DNA from: Scylla paramamosain
Taxonomy: Eukaryota > Arthropoda > Malacostraca > Decapoda > Portunidae
NCBI RefSeq assembly: GCF_035594125.1
Contig: NC_087198.1
Coordinates: forward strand, 2,644,133-2,708,132
Direction: 5' to 3'
DNA length: 64,000 bases
Below the pieces are notes generated by a model. The model made no database searches. It was not told the origin of the DNA and worked only from the letters and a program-made list of their open reading frames with translations. A program made the position numbers and the translations under genes. Positions within the stretch are counted from its first letter, which is position 1. Every line of letters begins with the position of its first letter. Shown here piece by piece: positions 26,181 to 38,920 of the stretch.

Positions 26181-26622
26181 CTAATAAGCGTATAACAAAA
26201 GACTCTTTAATATTGTTTTGAAGCAAGATAGACTCTTTGATTGTTTTATATCACCTGGTAAATAATTCCAAATCTTAGGTCCTATATACATGGTGGAGTG
26301 TTTGAACAGTATTAAATTAGGTCTGGGAATGTAGAGTGAATACTGGTTTCGAGTTTGGTAATTGTGTAAAGGTTGTGTATTGTAGTTACTTAAATTTAAT
26401 GTTTTGTACATGAATGATGCAATGGAGAGTTGATATAAATCAGCAAGGTTTAGGATATTGAGACTTTTAAATAATGGTTGAGTATGTTCATTAAAATCAC
26501 TGTTTGTTAATATTCTAATAATTTTCTTATGAAGTATATTAACCTGGGATAGATGACAAGGGTAAGTTTGGGACCAGATAGGATTACAATAGGTAAGGTG
26601 TGGGTATATATGAGCATACATT
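26181..26622 (-). pseudogene. Non-LTR reverse transcriptase C-terminal fragment (element E)
   Basis: The minus-strand frame of 146 codons begins YPHLTYCNPIWSQTYPCHLS and continues with a LHKKIIRILTNSDFNEHT segment, a DLYQLSIASFMYKT segment and a GPKIWNYLP motif near the end. This is the post-catalytic 'thumb' and C-terminal region of a Jockey/CR1-superfamily polymerase, of a lineage distinct from family B. No YADD box is present because the element is 5'-truncated at about 26622. There the sequence passes directly into the family-B fragment in the opposite orientation. Its 3' flank (26135-26200) carries repeated 'gtataaca' motifs that may be the element's terminal repeat. Confidence 0.72.
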
Positions 26623-27871
<1,249 letters not shown>

Positions 27872-27951
27872 ATACAGAATAGCGTGTCCATTTCTTTTTT
27901 TTTTTTTCATCATCCACACATTTTGCTACATACTCGTATTTCTACATACTT

Positions 27952-27986
<35 letters not shown>

Positions 27987-27988
27987 TT

Positions 27989-29242
27989 TTTTACAGCTGC
28001 TGGAAACATCTACATACAATTATTTTATTGTTTAACACTACGAACATTAAATCTTTGCATTACCTTCCTTTGGATTCCTCTTAATACCAACAAACTATTT
28101 TTTTAAGCCTGAGAAACACCTGTTTCTACAGGTACTCTTCTCTTAACACATTTCAAAACACCTGCATACTTTTCGGCTTTCTTTTTCTTAGCTTTAACAT
28201 CACTTCATTCACTCATAGCACGAACCAAACTCTTTTTCCACCTCAAACACGTTTATACCTATTATATTTCGCTGATGTATTCACAACAGGCACTTTAAGC
28301 TTACTTGAAAGTACCTTCGAGACCTTTGGGAATATAGCTAATTCCATTTCCATTTACAGCGCTCAATATTACAAGGCATCTTTTTATTTTTTTCAGTATT
28401 TTTCTCTAATGTGTGCTTTCCCTTTCGGCCAGGGCAGTCTTGAGCCACTAATGATCTGTAAACTGTCACCAATCGTCCCTTGTGTGCTCTGCTGAGGCTC
28501 AAAGTACAAAGGGAGGCAAAGAAAGGGAAGGGAACGGTATCTTCATGCACTCACGATTCATCTCCTCTTGCCTTCTAGGAAGCGTGCAGCTTTCATTTAT
28601 TTTATTTGAGTCTGCGCGAATATCTGACCGTTTTCTTACACACTCGTTTTTCTTTTATCGCTTTGGTTCTTTGCAAGAGTTCTGTTTGCTCGCTTTTATG
28701 AACTCCTACGTCAATATTCCTCAACTTTCCTCCATAATTCTGACTCCAAGAAGCAGTCTGGGGATGAATTAACTGATACTATACAGTAAATGAGTAATTT
28801 TAAAAGACATATCTGATCACGTTCCCCGAGAGAAAACGAGAACAGAGGAAGCATTGCGTCACGGAGTGGGGAAGAGAGCGGGAGCGCGCAACAAGTCTCC
28901 GTTTAAACCTTTTTCGTCACTCTTGTTGCCTTAAGGATACAGGAGAGGGATAACCAATACTTCATTACGTAGACTCTTAATTAACACTGTCACCGTAACA
29001 TGCCGTGAGGTATAAAGGGTTTTCCTCAGTAACACTTAGTAAAGCTGGTATCCTTCAATGACATTTTACGTGGGAAGAATTAATTACTTGAATATAATAT
29101 TTTTGTAGTACTTTAATTAACTTCTCAAGGTACGAGAAGGTTGTCTGAAGGGTTAATTAACTACTGCTAATCATGTAGTTAATGATCTCACTGCCATCAA
29201 CTACTTCTTTAGCTTTCACAAAACGACCATCAACTGCTTCGC

Positions 29243-29243
<1 letters not shown>
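27989..29243. other. Low-repeat spacer
   Basis: The least repetitive stretch of this part of the window. Short open frames exist on both strands (for example near 28482-28772 plus), but none shows a domain, a composition bias expected of coding, or splice structure that I can defend. No gene is called. Confidence 0.5.

Positions 29244-29292
<49 letters not shown>
29244..29292. repeat. (GA)n microsatellite
   Basis: About 24 GA units. Confidence 0.95.
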
Positions 29293-29295
<3 letters not shown>

Positions 29296-29780
29296 ATAAG
29301 AAGTAAAAAGGATTGTTTTGACGGAAAGTGAAGAAAAGTGAGGTGAGGAAGAAAACTTGATGAAGAAGATAATTGCTTTCTGCTACCTAGTGAAGAAGAG
29401 GAGGAGGAGGAGGAGGAAGAGGAGTAATAAAAGAGAGGAAAGATGAGGAATAAAGAGGAAGAGATGGGCGATGAAGTATAAATGAAGACGGGAAGAAATG
29501 AAGGCAGGAAGAGAACAGAAAAGAGGGAAAAGGGAAGGGAAGAAGAATTTTCAGGAAGAGGTGAAAAAAAATAAATAAATAAAATAGTGGCCGAAGGAAA
29601 AATTAAGATAGAGGAAATGAGGGGAGAAAGTATGGAAAGATGAGGAATAGAGATTAAAAGATGAAATAAAGAAATAGTAGGAAAAATATGGATGGAGGGA
29701 GAGGTGGAAAGAGTGTAGAGAATATAAGAAGAATGTGATGGGAGAGAATAAAAGAGAAATATGTGGGAGAGAAGAAGCAG
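29293..29780. repeat. Purine-rich low-complexity region
   Basis: Predominantly A and G on the plus strand, with GAG and GAA runs, for nearly 500 bp. No gene is seen. Confidence 0.75.
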
Positions 29781-29945
29781 GTCATTCCCTCACTTCTTAC
29801 TTGTAGGATTAGTAATTGATAAAGGTAAACCACAAGTATAAAGTCATCAACGGGTGTACTGTAGCTGAGTTACCTCCCTCTTACCGGTAGAGGTGTTGGG
29901 ATTAATCAACATGTCATGCATATAAGATAAGATAAGATAAGATAA

Positions 29946-30185
29946 TTTATTCGTCAAGTTGTAATACAAAATGTAATACAAATGAAATTAATTTTGGCTT
30001 AAGAGCTCCCTAGTAGTTGCTTATACATAACATTAAAAAGTAAATAAAATCAGTAAAACAATAAAACAATAAAACATTAAGAAAGGAGTCATTACATGGG
30101 CTATCGTATACATGCAATATCGGGCTATTTCTGCCCTCATCATGAACCATCACATACAGTAACCATGAATACTTAAATCTAAAAA
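29946..30185 (-). mobile_element. Element A 3' UTR
   Basis: AT-rich sequence between the stop and the GATAA terminal repeat. In element orientation an AATAAA-like signal precedes the repeat. Confidence 0.6.
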
Positions 30186-31111
30186 TTATAGTGATGATAG
30201 ATGATTGAAAAGGAGAATGCTTTTAGGTACAAATGACTTCCTATATCTGTCAGTACGCTGCATGGGCAGAGCCAACCTTCTACCAGATTTTAGATATGTG
30301 TAACAGTTATGTAGCGGATGAGTGATATCTCTCATTATCCTGTCCACTTGTTTCATTGTACCTGTCTGATAGAGCTTATCTAATGATATGGTCTGTGCAC
30401 CTAATTTTCCTGCCTTCTTAACAATCCTTCCCAGCTTATTTTTTATCTTTACAGGTAAGCTTTCCATAACAGGCAGTGACCGAAAAGTTTAGGACTTGTT
30501 CCAACAATGATTTGTAGAATAGACTAATGATCACTTTATCTACATGTAAGTTGCGCAAAATACGTACAAAGTGTAGTCTTTGGTTACATTTCCTTGACAC
30601 CATATCTGTATTGACACTGCCCTTCAACTGGTCATCGATCATAAAGCCCAGATACTTATACTGGTTTACTCTTTCTACGTTTTCTTCTCTAATTATTAAT
30701 AGGTCTGGTACATGTTTATTTTTAGTTCTGAAATCAAATATCATCTGCTTAGTTTTCTTTACATTGAGCTCCAAAAAATTTTGTTTACTCCAATCAACAA
30801 TTTTTTTTTTTTTAACCTGAGTTAAATAGCCTTCATAATTATCATTTACAATTTTTCCTAAGATAACTGTATCATCAGCATATTTCACAATAGTACAGTC
30901 ATCAATTCCACTTCTTACAAGGTAAAAAGAACAGGGGACAACACACAACCTTGTGGGGCTCCTGTGTTAGTTAATATCACATCAGACTTAACATTGTTTA
31001 TATTGGTATACTGGGTTCTCTGGGATAAAAAGCTAAAAATCCATTTTAAGATATTTCTATTTACACCCATTTCTAGCATTTTATTGAGCAGAATATGAGG
31101 TTGCATTGTAT
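30186..31111 (-). pseudogene. Element A: RT palm, thumb and C-terminus
   Basis: Resumes with TMQPHILLNKMLEMGVNRNI, then GAPQGCVLSPVLF (motif B region). After a frameshift near 30930 comes VKYADDTVILG; the YADD catalytic box is at 30871-30882. A segment KYLGFMIDDQL and a thumb region follow, with a further frameshift near 30450 leading to GRRLALPMQRTDRYRKSFVP and the end at 30186. Two or more indels make this portion non-functional although the YADD residues survive. Confidence 0.87.
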
Positions 31112-34100
31112 TAGGAGGAGGCAGTAGACACCTGCCGAAATGATAATTACTCCCAGTGAGGTCTAAAGCACTGTTCAGGGGGTGCTGTGAACTTATCATT
31201 AAACCCAGCTGTGACCTCACTGAACGTTTCCCTTTGTGTCTCACAACACAAGGGGGTAGTCACAGCCTGCCCTCTAAAGACAACTCTCTTCCTCCACACA
31301 AAACTACAAGCACCTAATAACACACACACCCTTCACTCAAAAAATTTTAAAATCATGGCGACTCCTACACCAGCCTCGGAGTCCCCATCTGGGGAGGGGA
31401 CCATAAATGTCCCCAGGTCGGACTGCCTTTCCGTCGACGACCCTAAGTGTCTTGACACCCCCCTCAACTTTTTCTTCATTAACTTCTGCAACATTCGCGG
31501 TCTAAGATCTAATTTTCAATCTGTAGAACACCACCTCTCCTCTTCTAAACCTCATTTTCTTTTCCTCACTGAAACTCAGGTGTCTGAGGCAACTGACAGT
31601 AGCCCCTTTTCTGTTCCTTCCTACTTTCTCTATCCTCATTTTCGATCCAAAGCTGGATGCTGCGTTTATGTGCGCAATGACTTAACCTGCTCTCGTGCCC
31701 ACGCTCTTGAATCTTCCGAGTTTTCCACCATCTGGCTACGACTACAGAGTCATTCTCATACTAAATTTATCTGTGCTGTATACCTCTCTCCTAACTCCTC
31801 TGACTATAAGAAATTCTTTGACTACTTAACTTCCAAAGTGGAGCACATTCTGACCCTCTTCCCTTTTGCAGAGATCTCCATTCTTGAAGACTTCAATGTT
31901 CACCACCAGCTTTGGCTTTCCTCTCCCTTCACTGACCATCCTGGTGAACTAGCCTACAACTTTGCTATCCTCCATGACCTAGAGCAATTGGTGCAACACC
32001 CTACTCGTATTCCAGACCGTCTTGGAGATACGCCCAACATTCTTGACCTTTTCCTGACCTCTAATCCTTCTGCTTATGCTGTCACCCTTTCTTCTCCGTT
32101 GGGCTCCTCCGATCACAATCTCATATCTTTATCTTGTCCTATCACTCCAATCCCTCCTCAGGATCCCCCTAAGCGAAGGTGCCTCTGGCGTTTTGCCTCT
32201 GCTAGTTGGGGGGACCTGAGGCGGTATTTTGCTGATTTTCCTTGGAATGACTACTGCTTCCGTGTCAGAGACCCGTCTTTGTGTGCTGAGCGCATAACAG
32301 AGGTGATAGTGTCTGGCATGGAGGCGTACATTCCTCACTCTTTTTCTCGTCCTAAACCTTCTAAACCTTGGTTTAACACAGCTTGTTCTCGTGCTATACA
32401 TGATAGAGAGGTGGCCCACAAAAGGTACTTAAGCCTTCCTTCACCAGAATCTCATGCACTTTATATTTCTGCCCGGAACCATGCCAAGTCTGTTCTCCAA
32501 CTAGCCAAAAACTTCTTCATTAACAGAAAATGTCAAAACCTTTCAAGATCTAACTCCCCTCGTGATTTCTGGCATCTAGCCAAAAATATCTCCAATAACT
32601 TTGCTTCTTCTTCTTTCCCTCCTCTACTTCAACCAGATGGCACCACTGCTATCACATCTATTTCTAAAGCTGAACTCTTTGCTCAAACCTTTGCTAAAAA
32701 CTCTACTTTGGACGATTCTGGGCTTGTTCCTCCCTCTCCTCCACCCTCTGACTACTTCATGCCTCGTATTAAAATTCTTCGTAATGATGTTTTCCATGCC
32801 CTCGCTGGCCTAAACCCTTAGAAGGCTTATGGACCTGATGGGGTTTCTCCTATTGTTCTCCGAAACTGTGCCTCCGTGCTTGCACCTTGCCTAGTCAAAC
32901 TCTTTCAGCTCTGTCTGTCAACATCTACCTTTCCTTCTTGCTGGAAGTTTGCCTACATTCAACCTGTTCCTAAAAAGGGTGACCGCTCTAATCCCTCAAA
33001 CTACCGTCCTATTGCTTTAATTTCCTGCTTATCTAAAGTTTTTGAATCTATCCTCAACAGGAAGATTCTTAAACATCTATCACTTCACAACCTTCTATCT
33101 GATCGCCAGTATGGGTTCCGTCAAGGCCGCTCTACTGGTGATCTTCTGGCTTTCCTTACTGAGTCTTGGTCATCCTCTTTTAGAGACTTTGGTGAAACTT
33201 TTGCTGTTGCCTTGGACATATCAAAAGCCTTTGATAGAGTCTGGCACAAAGCTTTGATTTCCAAACTACCCTCCTACGGTTTCTATCCTTCTCTCTGTAA
33301 CTTCATCTCAAGTTTCCTTTCTGACCGTTCTATTGCTGCTGTGGTAGACGGTCACTGTTCTTCTCCTAAATCTATTAACAGTGGTGTTCCTCAGGGTTCT
33401 GTCCTGTCACCCACTCTCTTCTTATTATTCATTAATGATCTTCTAAACCAAACTTCTTGTCCTATCCACTCCTATGCTGATGATACCACCCTGCACTTTT
33501 CCACGTCTTTTCATAGACGTCCAACCCTTCAGGAAGTAAACATATCACGCAGGGAAGCCACAGAACGCCTGACTTCTGATCTTTCTAAAATTTCTGATTG
33601 GGGCAGAGCAAACTTGGTATTGTTCAATGCCTCAAAAACTCAATTCCTCCATCTATCAACTCGACACAATCTTCCAGACAACTATCCCCTCTTCTTCAAT
33701 GACACTCAACTGTCCCCCTCTTCTACACTGAACATCTTCGGTCTGTCCTTTACTTATAATCTGAACTGGAAACTTCACATCTCATCTCTAGCTAAAACAG
33801 CTTCTATGAAGTTAGGTGTTCTGAGACGTCTCCGCCAGTTTTTCTCACCCCCCCAGCTGTTAACTCTGTACAAGGGCCTTATCCGTCCATGTATGGAGTA
33901 TGCTTCACATGTCTGGGGGGGTTCCACTCATACTGCTGTTCTAGACAGGGTGGAATCAAAAGCTTTTCGTCTCATCAACTCCTCTCCTCTAACTGACTGT
34001 CTTCAGCCTCTCTCTCACAGCCGCGATGTTGCATCTCTAGCTGTCTTCTACCGCTATTTTCATGCTAACTGCTCTTCTGATCTTGCTAACTGCATGCCTC

Positions 34101-34431
34101 CCCTCCTTCCGCGGCCTCGCTGCACAAGACTTTCTTCTTTCTCTCACTCCTATTCTGTCCACCTCTCTAACGCAAGAGTTAACCAGTATTCTCAATCATT
34201 CATCCCTTTCTCTGGTAAACTCTGGAACTCCTTGCCTGCTTCTGTATTTCCACCTTCCTATGACTTGAATTCCTTCAAGAGGGAGGTTTCAAGACACTCA
34301 TCCACCAATTTTTGACCACTGCTTTGACCCTTTTAGGGACTGGCATTTCAGTGGGCATTTTTTTTTATTAGATTTTTGTTGCCCTTGGCCAGTATCCTTC
34401 CTACATAAAAAAAAAAAAAAAAAAAAAAAAA
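31112..34431 (+). mobile_element. Family-B Jockey-like retrotransposon, nearly full length (copy B1), inserted in element A
   Basis: The 5' end starts near 'ggaggaggcagtagacacct', matching the 5' ends of copies B2 and B3. The 3' end is 'ccttcctacataaa' plus about 25 A. It lies inside element A's polymerase coding region, between codons for SAFN and TMQPH. The four bases ATTA occur at both edges: left 'gcattgtatta', right 'attaaatgctg'. This fits a short target-site duplication, though the poly-A makes the exact edge ambiguous. Total length is about 3.3 kb with a single ORF and no separate ORF1. Confidence 0.93.
31355..34315 (+). pseudogene. Copy B1 endonuclease/reverse transcriptase ORF with one TAG
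   Basis: From the ATG at 31355 ([15 protein letters not shown]...) the frame runs 987 codons to a TGA at 34313, interrupted only by TAG at 32819-32821, codon 489. The intact sister copy has CGG (arginine) there, just before KAYGPDG. Upstream sequence is also open from a GTG at 31187, but ATG is preferred. Endonuclease motifs are [17 protein letters not shown] and SSDHN. The GDFN box reads EDFN (codon 178), a change likely to damage the endonuclease. Polymerase motifs [26 protein letters not shown] and HSYADDTTL are intact. Nearly identical to copy B2 apart from scattered substitutions, so the copy is young. Confidence 0.93.
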
Positions 34432-34789
34432 TTAAATGCTGAACTAAAATCAATAAACAGTGCTCTAATTTGTGATTTGGGCTTATCTAAATGTTTGTTA
34501 ACATCATTCAATAATGTAAGTGTCGCATCCTGTACACTCTTATTATTACAATAAGCAAACTGCATAGGGTCTTTTATATTATTAGTTTTTTTTTTTTTTC
34601 ACAGATGTAATTTTTCAATACACTTTCTAAACATTTCATATTAGATGTTAATACTACAGGTCTAAAATCTTTTGGATCTTTTGGACAGTTAATTTTTGCA
34701 ATAGGTTTTACTTCAGATTCCTTACATTTATAAGGTACCACTCCCTGATCTACTGAATCCTGAAATAATGTTGTCAGTACGGGTGTCAG
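34432..34789 (-). pseudogene. Element A: RT fingers/palm start, frame-broken
   Basis: Immediately after the TAA the minus strand still encodes polymerase sequence in the same frame (a DFRPVVLTSNMKCLESVLKN segment). A shift in an A-run near 34580-34595 follows. The next frame gives FAYCNNKSVQDATLTLLNDV and then LFIDFSSAFN. The aspartate of FIDFS is the first polymerase metal ligand. The sequence is cut right after SAFN by the poly-A end of the family-B insertion and resumes beyond it at 31111. Confidence 0.85.
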
Positions 34790-36415
34790 TTATTTTGCAC
34801 AATGTTTAAGTACCATAGCAGGCATTCCATCTGGCCCTGTAGCTTTACCTGCCCGTATATTCTGCAGGGACTTCTGCACGTCTTCTTGCCTAATTATTAT
34901 TCTTTCATCATTATGAGATTGAATTTCTGTCATTACCTCATTACACGCATCACTGAAATCATGGCTTTCAAATCTCGCAAAGAACGCGTTCATTTCGTTT
35001 ACATATGTGTTGATATTTTCTGGTTGAGGCACACTCTGTTTCTTCTTGTGCCCACACAGGGTTTTAAGTCCCCTCCAAGCGTCTTTTACTCTATTTGTCT
35101 TAAACAAGCCTTCAACTTTTTTTTTGTATATTCTTTTAGAATCAGATGTTTTCTTATCTATGTTTCTTTGCAATATTCTTCTTTCAGCATCACTTCTATT
35201 ACGCTCGAGTCTGTGTTTTTCATTTAGCATAGATTTTAGCTCTGTATTAATTCATGGTTTATTGTTTGGGTATATCTTTATTTTCTTGGTAGGTACGATC
35301 ATATCAAAGCAGAAGTGGAAATAACCATCGAAAATATCTAAGTTGGTGTTGATGTCAATTCCGTTTTCTATCAGGGCAGACCAGTCTGTACACTCAAAAC
35401 AAGCTTGTAGTTGTTGCCTGTTATTATCATCCCATTTTCTAATTTCTATTTTTTCTTTCGGTTTAACTCTTTTCAGTAGCTGTTTATATGTAGGAACACA
35501 ATATAGCATGTTATGGTTTCCATTTCCAATGTTAGGTCGTTTAAAAACTTTGTATCCATCCTTAATGTTACAATACATCTTATCTAGTGTAACGTTGCCT
35601 CTTGTGAAACAATGCACTGTTTGGTAGTATGTAGGGACTTTTCCTTGAAAATCGCAATGATTAAAATCACCTAAAACAATTATTGCGCTGTTCGAGTTTT
35701 CGTTTTCACAGTTTGTAACACAGTTTTCTAGTGTATCAGCTGCTATAGATTCATCCGCATCCGGGGGTATATACACAAATACTACATTTATCTTGCTAAG
35801 TTCACGTGGTAGGTAAAAGGGTCGACAGGTAAACGCTAAATACTCGATGTTGTTGTCACAATAGCTTTCCTTAACTTTAATTTGTGAACACCATCTGTCA
35901 TTTACATAAGCAGCAACGCCACCCCCTCGGTTCTTATCAACACCTCTCCTGTCAGACCGCACCAACACAAACCCATCAATAGTCACTGTGCTGTCCGCAT
36001 CCCGATCTTGTAACCAGGTTTCCGTGAGGGCGATTACTGCACTGTCTCTATATTCTCGGATAAACTTACAGTTGGTGCACAACTCATCCATTTTATTTCT
36101 AATTGAGCGTATATTACCAAAGGTGATGGCTGGCAGTGGGGTTCTCATGCCACGTCTCCTCATTCTCACTCGTACACCGCTGCGCCGTCCTCTTCTCCCC
36201 TTGCGGTGCTTTCTTGTCGTTGCATTTTCAGAGTATTTCTTCTCATTGTGACTTGCCTGTAGTTCTTGTAGTCTTCTTACGTCATTAATGAACTCAGCAG
36301 GTAGAGGTGAGTCCAGGGAGGGTCGCAAGTCGAGCAGGGAAGCACTGTCGTACTGCATGTTTACGTTTGAGGCTGCAGTCACCATCATAACACACAGAAT
36401 TACACCACACAGCAC
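34790..36415 (-). pseudogene. Element A: endonuclease and N-terminal RT linker, with one in-frame TGA
   Basis: The frame starts at an ATG (36415) and reads through the apurinic-type endonuclease: GNIRSIRNKMDEL, then LTETW with the catalytic glutamate, then VLGDFNH. The final catalytic motif, normally SDH, reads GNH here, so the active aspartate is lost. The frame stops at a TGA (35252-35254) where related elements have tryptophan in an NNKPW-type motif. It continues in the same frame for 154 more codons through a basic linker and an AGKATGPDGMP segment, the start of the polymerase domain, to a TAA at 34790-34792. This copy cannot make active protein. Confidence 0.87.
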
Positions 36416-36590
36416 GTGTATTTTCCGGTTTCACGGTTTCAGAGTTGCTCTAGAGGCATTCATGGTTACCGTAGAGCAGCCCCAAGAGTGCAGACTTGCC
36501 AAAAATGTTGAAAAAAAAAAGAGGTAAAAAGTCGGGAGCTCCAGCGCCGGGACAGCCGTCGAGCAGCGACACCACACATAAAATTGCTTA

Positions 36591-36990
36591 AGTGTGGAAT
36601 AATTCATTTATACCTGAGGAACAGACACGTGTCAAATCATAGGAACAGTACACTCAAAAAAAAAAAAACGAAAAAAATAAGGAAAATTATGAAAACCCTT
36701 GCCAAAAAAAAAAATAAATAAAAAAAAAAAATAAATAAATAAATTCCTTACCAGTAAAATAAGACAGGTTATTAAATACTAGTTATCACAAGTGTAAATA
36801 CAGGTAATCTCTCTGACCTGTAACCTTAGTGAGGTCATCTGTCACGTTGAAGTTCACCACCAGTATGAGGAGGTCTCCTCAGGTCACCTGATCACCGCTT
36901 ACTGTCATTATTATTATTATTATTATTATGAATCATCGTCATCGTTGTCGTTATCATGAAAGGTTTACACTATTGTTATTATTATGAATA
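36591..36990. other. Spacer with A-rich runs
   Basis: Several A-runs and AAAT repeats at 36655-36745. No gene is seen. Confidence 0.6.
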
Positions 36991-37044
36991 GTAGTATTCG
37001 TAGTATTCGTAGTATTCGTAGTATTCGTAGTATTCGTAGTATTC

Positions 37045-37108
<64 letters not shown>
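36991..37108. repeat. (GTAGTATTC)n 9-mer repeat passing into (GTA)n
   Basis: About six copies of a 9-bp unit, GTAGTATTC, then about 20 GTA units. The 9-mer looks like a GTA array in which every third triplet changed to TTC. Confidence 0.93.
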
Positions 37109-37200
37109 CATCAGTATTAGTAGTAGTAAAAGTATTAGTAACTTTGTTATCATTGTTATTAGTAATCATTGTCATCATTGTCAATATGATAAAAAAAATA

Positions 37201-37252
<52 letters not shown>

Positions 37253-37271
37253 TCTATTATTATTATTATTA

Positions 37272-37307
<36 letters not shown>

Positions 37308-37322
37308 CCACTACTATTACTA
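37201..37322. repeat. (TTA)n repeat
   Basis: Interrupted TTA triplets. Confidence 0.93.
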
Positions 37323-37606
37323 CCATCGCGAGAGGTGACGCGGGTAAATCCCTGATTGGTGGCAGATCAAAGTGTCGGTGGTGGTGGCTGGGCGGGTGAG
37401 GAGCCACCTTTAGCACCGATCGTCATTAGGCACCGAGTTGTTTGGTGGTGGAAATTAGCACAGTGGGTCCTTCTTCTCTTACCTCTTCCATGTCACCACT
37501 CAGAACAAGTTAATTTTAAACGAGGACTCCGAGAAGAAAAGAAAAAAAAGCTTGATTCCAACTTGTCGCACGCACCATTCTGGGGTATTTATCACTATTT
37601 TATCAG
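37323..37606. other. Unassigned spacer
   Basis: No gene seen. Confidence 0.5.
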
Positions 37607-37719
37607 TGACCTGTCTGTCTGTCTGTCTGTCTGTATGTATGTATGTGTGTATGTATATATGTATGTATGTATATACCGTATGTCTCTGTCTCTCTGTCTC
37701 AGCTTTATTGTTTGGTCGT

Positions 37720-37766
<47 letters not shown>

Positions 37767-37781
37767 TTACCCTCTCCCCCT

Positions 37782-37851
<70 letters not shown>
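37607..37851. repeat. Compound microsatellite (CTGT)n-(ATGT)n-(GT)n-(CT)n
   Basis: CTGT at 37609-37634, ATGT at 37634-37675, GT at 37722-37765 and CT at 37792-37851. The open frames across it are translations of repeats. Confidence 0.93.
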
Positions 37852-37854
<3 letters not shown>

Positions 37855-38342
37855 ATCGTGGACCAAGCTGCCACGTGTGCTGCCTTGCAAAATATATCGG
37901 GAAGGAAGAAATTGGGACTAATACAGACGCGACGTAGGGAGAGAGAGAATTTAATCACGAATAGCAGGAATAACACAAGTTGGCTGAGCAGAGGAAAGTA
38001 ATGGTTGGGTTGGCGGGAATCGTGAAGTCAGAGAAAGAAAATGAACTGAATGGAAATCTCTTAAAAGTGTTACGTGTATGAGGAATGATGGAATGGTGAA
38101 GGTTGTGAGTAATAGTGTAATGATCACTTGATTTAGTGGGTGTGTAGGTAAAAAAAATATTATCGAGGTAGTGATGGAATGATGGAGATGTTTATGATTG
38201 TGATGGCAGAGGAATGGTAGACTGATAGATGTTTGCAGGTTGTGAAAGGAACTGTGAAATGTTCATGTAATTTGCAGGATATGCAAGTAAAAGAATAGAT
38301 GAGGTAGTGATGGAGTGATTGTGTTGATGATGATGATGATGA
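37852..38342. other. Spacer
   Basis: The motif 'gaggtagtgatgga' recurs at about 38165 and 38300, suggesting an old duplication. No gene is seen. Confidence 0.5.
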
Positions 38343-38590
38343 TGAGGAACATAAGCAAGAATTATCACTGTATTCTTCCACAGTGATGGTGGTGGTGGTT
38401 GTGGTGAGGAAGAGAGGTGAGAATTATTATTAATCTCCCTCTGTGACGGTGTTGGTGGTAGTGGTTGTGGTGGTGGTGGTGGTGGTAGTGTTCGTGAGGA
38501 ATATAGGCAAGAATCACTGCTATTTTTCCCTATGATGGTGGTGATTGTGATGATCATGAGGAAGATCAATGAGTCACTATCATCCTCCCA
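38343..38590. repeat. Imperfect 62-92-bp minisatellite
   Basis: Four units each begin GAGGAA (about 38343, 38405, 38496, 38558) and contain 'aagaatyaytrytatt' followed by GGTGGT runs. The units vary in length, mainly in the GGT stretch. Confidence 0.7.
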
Positions 38591-38685
38591 TACAACTCTA
38601 CTAGGAGGCAAAGAAATTTAAGAACATTTTCCGCTCTCCTCAGGCTACCTTTGTGTTTCAGTCTGGATAGATGATGGTAAGGAAG

Positions 38686-38750
38686 ATTTTTTGTTACGTA
38701 AGAGGTACACTGGCCAAGGACAACAAAAACTGCGAGGGAAAAAAAAAAAA
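38686..38750 (-). mobile_element. Very short family-B 3' UTR tail
   Basis: Plus-strand 'cactggccaaggacaacaaaaa' preceded by T-rich sequence matches the reverse complement of the extreme 3' tail of family B, but only about 50 bp of it. Either an extremely truncated copy or a short non-autonomous element sharing the tail. Confidence 0.55.
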
Positions 38751-38920
38751 ATAAAAATCAGGAATCACTATCATTATCTTTTATTATTTCAGTAGAGGAC
38801 GAAGGATTCTAAGAAAGTTCTCTACCTCCCTTCTTTGGTTTCCTATCTACTTCATTCCACCGCAAGATGGACCGATGATAATAGGGAAGATAATTAAGAA
38901 ACACTATCATTATCTTCTTT

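Larger units (their letters stand above)
29922..36590 (-). mobile_element. Rex1/CR1-like non-LTR retrotransposon (element A), split by copy B1
   Basis: A minus-strand element whose 5' part lies at about 34432-36590 and 3' part at about 29922-31111; the gap is filled by a family-B insertion. Without the insertion it is about 3.3 kb. The order in element orientation is short 5' UTR, endonuclease, linker, reverse transcriptase, 3' UTR. It ends in a (TTATC)n terminal repeat, seen on the plus strand as GATAA units at 29922-29945. Such 3' microsatellite ends are typical of CR1-group elements. The 5' boundary is approximate. The protein pattern (NIRSIRNKMDEL, YLPRELSKINVVFVYIPP) resembles elements common in fish and invertebrates. 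Clade assignment to Rex1 is tentative. Confidence 0.88.

Noticed and set aside
28338..28772. Two opposed short frames in the low-repeat spacer
   Set aside because: No domain, no homology that I can recall, and they partly overlap on opposite strands.
31187..31354. GTG start adding 56 residues to the family-B protein
   Set aside because: A eukaryotic-type ATG at 31355 (and 41995 in B2) is a better start. The upstream segment is treated as leader, although it is open in both copies.
33042..33257. Short frames inside family-B copies (also 34062-34268, 40093-40308, 40537-40749, 40931-41221, 61923-62129)
   Set aside because: They recur identically in every copy as shadows of the main ORF in another frame.
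35343..36251. Plus-strand frames opposite element A
   Set aside because: They are antisense shadows of the minus-strand endonuclease ORF.
36984..37355. Ser/Ile-Arg and Leu repeat frames
   Set aside because: Translations of the 9-mer, GTA and TTA repeats.
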